A stretch of DNA of 64,000 nucleotides from positions 44,307 to 108,306 of the forward strand of contig CDMY01000257.1 of assembly GCA_001179505.1 (NCBI GenBank), read 5' to 3'. Position numbers and translations under genes: made by a program. Of the stretch, positions 23,025-31,768 are shown piece by piece; position 1 is the first letter of the stretch; the number at the start of each line of letters is the position of its first letter. The notes under the pieces were generated by a model. The model had not been told where the DNA came from. It was given only the letters and a program-made list of their open reading frames with translations, and did no database searches. Source of the stretch: Vitrella brassicaformis. Its lineage: Eukaryota; Sar; Vitrellaceae.

Positions 23025-26000
23025 TCAGCCATACGTATCGCAGATAATGCGATCACAGAAAATAAGAAAAATCCCTCCATTGACGAGAGAAAAAATGGGG
23101 ACATGACTGTCGAATGTGGTCTTGCCCACTTCCCCTTTCGTCACTTTCACGATGATATCTCGCCGTCTTCCGTCTGCCCAGCAGGCGTCGGTCTCTGTCG
23201 CTCACCCGGGATAAAACAGAGGGTCAGAACAGGGCATAGCTGCTCAAGTCTGTGGGTCTTGCCATCGTCGGTGGGGGCCTCGACAAAGAGGGGAATCGTC
23301 CGCACAATAAAGCCCCTAGGCCTGTCAAAAGCCTCTACTTTGCGCTCGACATCAGCAAGCGAGCAGCTGAGATTGAACCCGTCTGGCGACTGGAGCCGCA
23401 AAGCGGGATCAACGCCGTTTGGTGTCTGCACTTGGGCGACAGAGCTTGATGGACGGAGACACATACGGAACGGGAGCACACGGCAAAAGGACAGTGCTGA
23501 TGTTCTCGCCATTTATGCGATATCTTACCTCAATTGGAAATCGTCGTCCGGCTTGAGGACAGTTTGATTGGCCTCCAGGACAAATGGCTGTCGGGGGAGA
23601 CATTGGATCTGCATGCCTGATCGACCGAAAGGCACCCTTGCGTGTGAGCACGTAACGGATTACAACGTGTCGTACCTTTCTCAATATCACATACTTCGCC
23701 CAACTTGCCACCTATTCTCGACCAAAAGTCTCCGCCGCGGCCTCGCCTCCCCGCAAACATTCGAACCTCGCTGTTGACAAGCATGGTGTCGTCCTCGGGT
23801 CCCGAATTGCCAATCGACAGAAAGGGAATGTTGAATGAAGCATCATTGGTTTCATCCTCCGGAGGTCCATACTTCCGGTGGGTCAGTCTCGCTGGGGGCT
23901 GCAAGCAGCTCTGAGGGGTATCGTCAGGGGCAGAAACAACGTCGTACTGCATAGAGCCGAACGAGGCACTTGACGTCCAGACCTGCATAAAACAGTCACT
24001 AGACATGCCCTCCTTGCTAATGTATACGTGTGGCAGTATTACTAGTTCAGGCAGGATCGTGTCATCGACTCCAGCTTCGAAAACGTCCCTAATCGTGAGG
24101 AGATACGTCCGACTCGAAACCGGACCAAGGGGCTCTTCTCCCTGAGGCTCAAAACCCAAGACGCCAGCAAGAGTGCCTGTGTGAAGCGACACAAGCCGGA
24201 CACAGAGAGGCGTACACGTACTTCTCTGAATGCGTCAAAGCGTACCTTCAACGAACATCAAAACCCCTTCGCAGTCTGGGGGCCAAACCTGGCGCACCGT
24301 CCCCTTAAAGTCAACATTGGCGAAGCCAATTTCGGGCTCCTCGTCAAGGCGTCCATCGAGAGAGAGCGGGATCTGTCCATCCAGAGCCTCGACGTCGTAT
24401 CTGATCCGCACTTGCAGGCCAGCCCCTTCCTCGTCCGGGTCGCAGCTGAAAAGGGCCCGAAAGTCCTCTGCACCTGGAGTGTTTTCTGTCTCGAGGCAGT
24501 AACTGACATCTGTGCCATTGACATTTTCCGCAGGAGGGTCAGTCAGGAAATAGCTCGATGGCTGGGCGGTCAATGGGGCGGTTAAGTTGACCTCAGGACA
24601 TGCCTCAACTGACACAAAGCAAGAGAGACGAGGAAGCACGAACATGATGACACACCCAACGCGCCAGTGACTGAGCTGTGACTTATTCTGATTGCTTACA
24701 GCATTCAAAGCCAATCACACAGCGATTAGGCAGAAAATCCCCGTCCCCCATGGCAAAATCTCTGAGCCTCTCCCTGTACCTCTCGGTGCAGCTCTTGTTT
24801 GTTGGATCATTAGCAGTCGAGAAGATCTCGACAGAAGCGTTGATCCGCTGCTCAGAGCCTGTCGTTATCCCCTTGCAAGTATGATTTCCATCGGGAACGA
24901 TGAAAACACACGTGTCATCACCAAGGAGTCCTTCGTTGGGAGCAAGAGCAACACTAACAACCTCGCCAAATGAGGTGGCATTAACGAGGGGTCGAGCATA
25001 TAGGCCGTCATCTTCAGGTTCTAAGTCGACGGGGAGGTTTGGGAGCCTCAGTCCTCGGCAATTGGCCAAGACTGCAAACACACGCATCAATTGCAAAACG
25101 ACCAGCCATCTCCATCTTCACCCCTCAGCCAAGAGAACTCAAGAAAGAAACACACATGCTTGTCACGCCACTGAGCGACTGCCTGGTGCCCGTACCTTCT
25201 CTTCCATCGATCAGATTTCCCAGCTGGCCCTTCACACAGCGGCAGCACACAGACAGACACGTGTGTGTGGTGTGGCTCGAGAATGACTGAAGTACCTTCA
25301 GAATCAAATCAAGCGACACGCCTGTCTCCGCGTTGAAGAGGTCGAACGATCGAGCATCAGACGCATTTGTACACAGAATGGACACACGGACTTGAGGGAA
25401 CCTGACGGGCAAGTCTAACTCGTCCAAACACGAAAAGTCGTTTTCCGTGATGACAAAGAATCTGTCTCCGATTGCGGCGCTGCTGAAGGATAGGTCTGGC
25501 GACAGAGATTCTGGCTTGTAAAGGGGGGAGAAGATGGTCGGCAGGAGCTCTCCTTCGAGGGTACGGCTGAAATCCTCGCGAAGAATAAAAAATGACGGAG
25601 CTTGTTCTGAACGGACGCCAGTAACATTGTCGTCACTCATATTCATCTCGTTCACACATATCTCACTGCACTCCCGGAATGCATCTCGATTATCGATAGC
25701 GAACTGACTGGCCTCCAGGGGGTTCTGACGATGTGAAGGGAAGCGAGACATACACGTGTATATGAGCTTCCCTTATCTAACAGTGCACTGACCTTTCGGA
25801 AAATTTCGTCAGATGCCGTGTTTCTTGCATATCCTGAGGCAGCCAGTGCAAGGATGCCGCCCGCCGCGGTCTCGCCAGATGTCACTGAGAACGCTCGCTG
25901 GTTGAGCAGGACATCACAATCACCAGGCACGTCATCGGGGAATGTCAGGAGGCCGAGACTCGTGTTGGCCGCGGGCGAGAGAATGCCGACAGCCCGTGCA

Positions 26001-27355
26001 GTGACAAGATCGTCCTGTGTCTCGTTGCCGATGATGAGAATCCGCTGGGTCTGGTTGTACTCGAACTGCTGGGCAATAAGAGACTCCGATTCGTCCACAA
26101 AGCCCGTCAAGGTGACTTCGATCTGCGCCTCAATTTCTTCGCATGCCGGGTTGCTGGCCTTCTCGACTTGCAGCACGCCTTGGATGGTGGCGACGGCCGG
26201 TATCAGTTCGTTGCCAGTGCGATTCGAGCACAGGCCGGTATCGGGGCAGGTGAACTGGAGGGTCACGCTGACGCCCTCTGTCGTGTTGCACGAGAGGTCT
26301 AGGAAGAAGTCATCGAGCCCATTGCTGTCGTTCTTCTTGCCCTGAATCCTCATGCAGCTCGACACATTGCCAGTGCCCACGTTCTCGATGGTCTGCAAAT
26401 AGGCGTCAGAGGGCACGTCTTCGAACAGGTAAGTGCCGGGCACCAGCTGGGCGAACGTCGATTCTTGCGGCACGGGAGGCGGGTCGTTTGGCTTGACGCT
26501 CTGCTCTCGTGGGTTGGGCCCAATGTCTTCCCTTCTCTCGACGACGGGCAGGCTGCCCGCACAGTCGAAGGGCACAGCGAAGCGGTTGACGGCATTGAAG
26601 CACGGATCCAGCTCGGCCGGGAAACACAGGGACGATGGCTGGCCGCTGGCGACGCCCCTGACGAGGCTGACATCGCCGCGCGAGAAGTTGGCCACCTCAC
26701 CGAACAGACCAATGCTCTCCTCGATGCAGTAGCAGAAGCGGGAGTCGCTCGTGCGGGCACAGATGGGCTTGTCCGACGGACAACTGACAGTCAGGCACAC
26801 ACGGAAGAATGATGGTGCCATCACATGAGACGAGCAGTCCGTACCTTCCCAGTGCCGCAGTGCCGAGGGCCGCCGCCGTGATGTTGCCATCTTCCACGAC
26901 ACTGGGCTCTCCACAGATAATGGACTGATTCTCTCCTGATGCGCTCACGTCGCCGGCGGTCTCCTCATCGGTGGTCAGGGCATCTGTCTGTTGCTTCTTG
27001 AGCTCTTCCTGGGCGTTATCCTCATAGAAGCACTGGCCGAAGTTGCCGAGGTCGGGGTCGTCGACGATGGGCAGCAGCTCATTGGCCGCACAACTCGAAT
27101 ACATGATCTCATCACCATCTTCGCCAGGGATCACGACTGAAGAAGCGAAAGCCATTCACAACAGCTTGTTGTTCACGTGCCTCTGTTGTGCTTACTTGGC
27201 TGGCAGTCTGCGTTTGTTTCGGTCGGCCGTTCGTCGTCGTCTGTTCTGTTGTTGTTGCTCAGACAGGCCGTCGTGAACTGAGCCACAGTACCCCTCCTCG
27301 CCCATTGACTCAGCAGAACGGAAAGCAACGCCACAAGACGGAGGGCTCGCCGCAT
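23025..27355 (-). CDS. Large secreted Cys-rich glycoprotein, copy 2
   Basis: Exons 27355-27196, 27136-26845, 26783-25793, 25724-25296, 25229-25196, 25071-24700, 24608-24246, 24176-23676, 23616-23529, 23444-23206 and 23173-23025 give about 1,205 residues. The signal peptide is RRALRLVALLSVLLSQW. The large third exon (330 codons) is the best conserved against copy 1; exons 7 and 8 are the most divergent. Sequons and Cys pairs are mostly kept. The last intron (23205-23174) would be only 32 nt, with a consensus donor GTGAGC; without it the frame stops after a short different tail. The C-terminus is cut short relative to copy 1 because a 20-bp inversion introduces TGA (23025-23027). Regulation is probably shared with the small gene 64 bp upstream. 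Family unknown; extracellular or surface role inferred only from the signal peptide, Cys and sequons. Confidence 0.72.
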
Positions 27356-27418
27356 ACGAAAAAGCGCAACGCCCAAGAATTTACGTACATCACAGCCGTT
27401 GAGCTGTACAATAGCAAG
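27356..27418. promoter_or_regulatory. Compact bidirectional promoter, copy 2
   Basis: A 63-bp spacer between opposite start codons carries CAAGAATTTAC, CAGCCGTTG and CTGTACAAT in the same order as copy 1, separated by unconserved bases. This is the pattern expected of functional sites, or simply of recent duplication. Confidence 0.65.
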
Positions 27419-27816
27419 ATGAGGCTGTTGGTCGTCTGCTTCGCTCTGTCCGCGCTCCGTGCGCGTTCCGGGTTGAATGCCCCATCACGTCAGGACCCCC
27501 CGGCCCCCCCTCCGTCCGCGGCGGCGTCAGTGCAGGAAACCGCAGCAGTGCATCCGTTCACCGACGAGACCGACCGCGGTCGAGGCGCCACCGGTCAAAA
27601 TGGTGAGCAGAGAACGACACAGAACCGGCACTGCTTCTGTGGACGTCTGGGTGCATGATGCGTCGTACAGATCGCCCTTTTCTCCGTCGTACGCAGTCCG
27701 ACTCCGACAAGAAGGCCAAGCCAGAGCAGGATTATGACGAGGTCTGCTGCGATGATTGTGTGTATTACGCCCGAGTCAGTTTATGCGAATTGTACTGCGA
27801 TGATGACTTTTGCTGA
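27419..27816 (+). CDS. Small secreted Cys-rich protein (CCxDC family), copy 2
   Basis: Exons 27419-27602 and 27671-27816 encode 109 residues. Signal peptide MRLLVVCFALSALRARSG, then a Pro/Ala/Ser-rich linker and an acidic stretch (KPEQDYDE) leading into the cysteine module VCCDDCVYYARVSLC, then C and DDDFC at the very end. The intron (GTGAGC...TACAG, 68 nt, phase 1) is at the same place as in copies 1 and 3. Exon 1 differs from copy 3 by about one base in 184, while exon 2 differs more, so copies 2 and 3 arose recently or were homogenised by gene conversion over exon 1. Function unknown. Confidence 0.72.
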
Positions 27817-28208
27817 TGACGAGACATCCGCCTTCAGGCCAGGTTGTAGTGCCGCGTTGCGCAGAGATGTATGTACAGCCGTCTCTGTGACCTCCTGTGC
27901 TTCGTCACTGGTGAACTTTTTGTGTCGTGACTGACTGGGGCACACACACACGGGCAGCGACATTGTCTCACCCATGACTGTCTCACCCATGAACACGCAG
28001 CTTGTTTCGCCGAAAGCACGCATTAATCTCTACTAGACATCTACTTATGGACAGCGCAGTGGAGAAAGACGTGTATAGGTCGTCGACGTCAAGTGTGGGC
28101 ACACAGTGACAACTGCCGTGCACCGCGTGACCCCTCACTAATGCGTCAATCAACGGATGCCGTCGGTCAGCCGACGAAGACACGCTCTCGAGCGTGTCGA
28201 TGTGCTGC
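27817..28208. other. Intergenic spacer between convergent genes
   Basis: No supported exon. A minus-strand open frame at 27983-28240 overlaps the 3' end of the RING-like gene and could be an alternative last exon, but no splice junction restores its frame convincingly. Confidence 0.4.
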
Positions 28209-29870
28209 TTGCTTATGTGACAATCAAATCGCACACACAACAGCCAACGGACACGCAGAAATGCAAGCGCTCGCCGTCGGCGTGCTGTTCTGTATACTCA
28301 CACATGGGGCAATCCACCAGAGGGGTGTTCCACTGTCCGAAGCACGTGTCGCAAAAGGCTGACATCGACACAACAACACGACATACACGGACGCAGAAAC
28401 AGACAAGTGGTCGACACGTGGTGGTGGCTGACCCACCTAAGTGTTTGCAGAAGGAGTTGGGTTGGCTGCCCGACAGTCCATCGTCTGACGAGCGTGTGGC
28501 CCTATGTTTGCTGGCTGGCTCCGTCTCCCCTTAGCGGCCAGACCATCGATGATCGCCTCACGCCGCGCTACCTGAGAGACACACCACCGACAGACCCGTC
28601 CAGCGGTGCAGACACGCCATCACTCGACCACTGTGTGCGCGTGCGCGTCCGCACCTCCGCCTGCAGTCGACTCTTGTCCTCGGCGAGGCGGCTGCTCTCC
28701 CCCGTGGCCTCCCTCACCTCTTCCACGAGCTTCTCATTCATCCCCCTCTCCCTCTCTACGTCGCTCTCCAGCTCCTTCACCCGCCCAATCAGCATGTCGG
28801 TCGCCCTCACCCGAAGGGTCTCGTACACACGGGCAGTCTTGTGCGTTGTCTTGTCTTGTCTTGTCCTGTCTTATCTTGTCCTGTGCTGTTTTGTCGGTCG
28901 GGGGTGGCTCACGGGTCAGGGTGGTTGGCTTTGAGTTCCTTGATCTGCTCTTCAGCGTCTACCAGGCGCTTCTCGGCGCCATGCTTCTCCTCCAAACACC
29001 TGAACCAAGCATAGCACATGGATAGACAGAAATGTGCCCAGACACACGCAGGCGAGCGCACCTGTTGTATTTGTCGTTGATGTCGGTCGCGTATTGCATC
29101 AGCCGCTCACTATCCCGGATCTGCTGCTTCAGCTGCGACTGGCTCGTCGCGCAGTAGCCAGACAAATCGCCACAATTCCATACAGACAGCACACAGCACA
29201 ACAGATGCCGACAAGTCACGAGCTGGTGCCTGTGTGGGGTGAGGGAGGTAGCTGTCGATTCGGTCTTTGAGCTCCTGTATCTCCCTCTGCTTCTCGCGCA
29301 GCTTCCGGCTCAGCTGCAGGTTCTCGTCCCTCAGCTCGACATGCTCCATCAGGTTGCGACTGTCCTCCGTGCGCATAGGTACTAGTAGGGGGTAAGGAAT
29401 GGGCTCACTGAACACACACAAACATCACACAAGGCATACACACGCCACCCAGCCCATCGCGTTTTGCCGTGTTTGTTACCTGACAGCGGCCTCTTCCATC
29501 GAGCTATCGCCAGACAGGTTATCCAACAGCAGACTGCTACCGCGCCCCACCGCCACGTCACCGCTACCGTCACACCCGTTCTCGCCCTCCCGCCCCTGCT
29601 CCTCCCACCTTGCCTCTCCCTCCTCTCTCCCTGCGCTTCTCTTCCTCCATACTCGCTATTCGTCTCGTCCTGTGCCGCCACAGACGCCTCTTCCTGCTCG
29701 CGCGAGCTGCTGCTGCTGCCGTTGAGCAGCGCCTCACGCAGCGAGAGGGACTGTGCAGCAGGTGGGATCCCATTGTTGCAGCCTTCTTGTTCTCTGATTG
29801 AGCCGAAACAGGCTCCCAGCCGCCCCGCACCCGAAGGGGGCGTCTCACGGTCGTTGGCCGAGGCCGGCAT
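28209..29870 (-). CDS. Coiled-coil protein with RING-like C-terminus
   Basis: Start ATG 29870-29868; exon 1 29870-29480 joins in phase to an exon starting 29381. Later exons lie near 29140-29060, 28996-28910, 28835-28640, 28545-28440 and 28350-28209; several junctions there are uncertain. The first about 100 residues are low-complexity (Ser, Gln, Arg, Gly) and end in a hydrophobic stretch. Then come heptad-rich segments: VELRDENLQLSRKLREKQRE, QQIRDSERLMQYATDINDKY, AEKRLVDAEEQIKELKA and RVKELESDVERERGMNEKL. The C-terminal part reads FCKHLAFCDTCFGQW followed by DCPMC, which matches the second half of a C3HC4 RING finger; the first Cys pair is not visible, so the finger may be incomplete or encoded by an exon I missed. 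If real it would be an E3 ubiquitin ligase with coiled-coil dimerisation. The stop at 28209-28211 assumes no further splicing after CPMC. Confidence 0.55.
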
Positions 29871-29957
29871 GCTGCTGCTGGAAAGCCGCAACCGGTTTCG
29901 GGCAAGCAGGAGACAAGCAAAAGTGCTTCAATGAACAAGAGAGCTCCTCGGTGCCGC

Positions 29958-29997
29958 CCAAGAATTTACGTACATCACAGCCGTTGAGCTGTGCAAG
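29958..29997 (+). promoter_or_regulatory. Copied promoter fragment upstream of small secreted gene copy 3
   Basis: About 40 bp (CAAGAATTTAC ... CAGCCGTTG ... CTGTGCAAG) match the bidirectional promoter of copy 2 almost base for base, lacking a short ACAATAG segment. Homology stops abruptly at about 29956, so the duplication carried just this short promoter with the gene. It now lies 88 bp upstream of the divergent RING-like gene. Confidence 0.7.
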
Positions 29998-30398
29998 ATG
30001 AGGCTGTTGGTCGTCTGCTTCGCTCTGTCCGCGCTCCGTGCGCGTTCCGGGTTGAGTGCCCCATCACGTCAGGACCCCCCGGCCCCCCCTCCGTCCGCGG
30101 CGGCGTCAGTGCAGGAAACCGCAGCAGTGCATCCGTTCACCGACGAGACCGACCGCGGTCGAGGCGCCACCGGTCAAAATGGTGAGCAGAGAACGACACA
30201 GAACCGGCACTGCTTCTGTGGACGTCTGGGTGCATGATGCGTCGTACAGATCGCCCTCTTCTCCGTCGCACGCAGTCTGACTCCGACAAGAAGACCAAGC
30301 CAGAGCAGGATTATGACGAGGTCTGCTGCGATGATTGTTTTTATTACAGAAATGTTCGTGACTGTTACGATCAGTGCAATGATGACTTTTGCCGATGA
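29998..30398 (+). CDS. Small secreted Cys-rich protein (CCxDC family), copy 3
   Basis: Exons 29998-30181 and 30250-30398 encode 110 residues. The signal peptide and linker are the same as in copy 2 apart from one residue near position 20. The cysteine module reads VCCDDCFYY, then C, then QCNDDFC with one extra Arg before TGA 30396-30398. Unlike the other two copies it has no large secreted partner next to it; its divergent neighbour is the RING-like gene. It keeps signal peptide, intron and all six terminal cysteines, so it looks functional. Divergence from copy 2 is concentrated in the last about 20 residues. Confidence 0.7.
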
Positions 30399-30932
30399 CG
30401 AGACAGCCAACCCGTCTTCAGGCCAGGTTGTAGTGCCGCGTTCAGTGCCGCATGCATTGTCACTGGTGAATTTTTTGTCTTGTGACTGGCTGGGACGCCC
30501 ACCGACGGGCAGGGACCTTGTGAAATGCTGAACACAAACCCGTTTCGTGTTGTGGTGTGGCTCTGGTGACTTCTGCTGCTGGTTTGCGGACCGTGCTTCG
30601 TGAGCCGTCAGTGCGTGAAGCGACACCTCACTTTGTGAGGCAATGAGTTTCTCTCCACGTGCGTTGAGAGAGACAGTGACATTCGAGATATACCGGAGAG
30701 AGCGGCCTGTACAGCACGACCAGACGGTGCAGCAGCGGTGTGTGTGGACAGGGAACCAAGTACACATGAGATGAGGAGCGGTGTATACACAATTGTGTCA
30801 ACAGTCATCATGCCAGCAGTTGGTGCTTTGGCACGGTGATAGATTCTGACATACACAAAATGCTACCGTGAGGCACTGGCAGACAGACAGACCTAGTTCG
30901 CTCTCTAGAGCCCAACAGGATGTCTGTGTCCT
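30399..30932. other. Intergenic spacer
   Basis: Contains the 3' flank of the small secreted gene copy 3 (related to 22200-22380) and the 3' flank of the convergent ureidoglycolate lyase-like gene. No supported exon. Confidence 0.5.
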
Positions 30933-31690
30933 TTACGCCTCCTTCTCAATCAGATAGGTCACCCCGTCGCTCCTGCTGAAATCGTAGGTCTCGTGGTCGA
31001 CTAGATTTGTGTCGCTCAGCTCCAAGTTGTAAAAAGACACGGGATGCGGCTGATCAAACAGGGGGCCGGCATGCCATGTGCCGATCTCCATCTTGATGAA
31101 CGCATCACCTGCAGAAACCAGACGCACAACACATTCATTCATTCATTCATTCGTGAATCCCTCATATGTGCCCATCTTCTATCCCATCTCACCAGGTATT
31201 CGAAAGACCTTGAGCCTCTCCACATCAGGGCGGCTGCTGCTGAGGTCGGGAGGCGCCACGGCCATGTACCACGGCTCGCCATTGATAGCACCCAGGCATT
31301 GAGTCACCTGCTTGTGCCTCGTGATGGTGCTGAAGGAAAGGCCCCGCTGCGGCAGCCTCATAATGTAGAATCGAGGCGTGCCCCTATCCAGCTGAAGCGC
31401 TGCATCTTCGTCGTTGAACTCCTTCCCATCAACCTGTGCCTGTTGCAACTGAATCATACACACATAATGAGGAAGATGTGCGATGAATGTCAGTCTGTGA
31501 AATCGCGTGTGTGCATGCGCTGTACCTGCCCGTAGGGCTTGAAGTTGTCAACGGTGACATTCTCCGCTCGAATGAGCTTGATCTGCGGCTCAGGTCCACT
31601 CATCTCACCGTTTGGAACCAATCGAAAACACGCGACGGGGACGATGAGTACTGAGAGAGCCGCCAGAGGCGTCAAAGCCGTGACTTTCAT
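30933..31690 (-). CDS. Ureidoglycolate lyase/hydrolase family protein (cupin-like), with signal-like N-terminus
   Basis: Exons 31690-31526, 31448-31193 and 31108-30933 give 198 residues with matching phases. The segments FKPYGQ, RGTPRFYIMRLPQRGLSFST, ITRHKQVTQCLGAINGEPWY, GTWHAGPLFDQPHPVSFYNL and ELSDTNLVDHETYDF are the conserved blocks of the ureidoglycolate lyase family, especially its plant-type members. The family cleaves ureidoglycolate to glyoxylate and urea in purine (allantoin) breakdown. The catalytic-type His residues in ITRHKQVTQ and GTWHAGP are present. The first about 30 residues (KVTALTPLAALSVLIVPVAC) look like a signal or bipartite targeting segment not found in bacterial members. 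Substrate is inferred from family only; plant relatives are poorly tested. The start at 31690 is the only ATG before the domain. Divergent from the Iwr1-like gene with 78 bp between start codons. Confidence 0.88.
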
Positions 31691-31768
31691 CCGAAATGCC
31701 GACGAGCTCGCCAAATGGATCGGGATCTCGGCTCGCACAAGAACCGCGTTCCGAAGTGCTTGAGGCTG
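31691..31768. promoter_or_regulatory. Short divergent spacer (ureidoglycolate lyase / Iwr1-like)
   Basis: Only 78 bp separate ATG 31690 (-) and the preferred ATG 31769 (+), so promoter elements must be shared or lie in coding sequence. An in-frame non-ATG extension of the plus gene upstream of 31769 is not needed. Confidence 0.45.

Larger units (their letters stand above)
22490..28000. repeat. Tandem segmental duplication, second unit (first unit about 16676-22140)
   Basis: All exons of the large and small secreted genes, their introns, the shared promoter and 3' flanks recur in the same order and orientation with a unit of about 5.5-5.8 kb. Exon lengths are equal or differ by a few codons (for example 988 vs 991, 435 vs 429, 34 vs 34, 360 vs 372 nt). 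Similarity is uneven: some stretches are nearly identical, others differ by a fifth or more. Confidence 0.9.
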
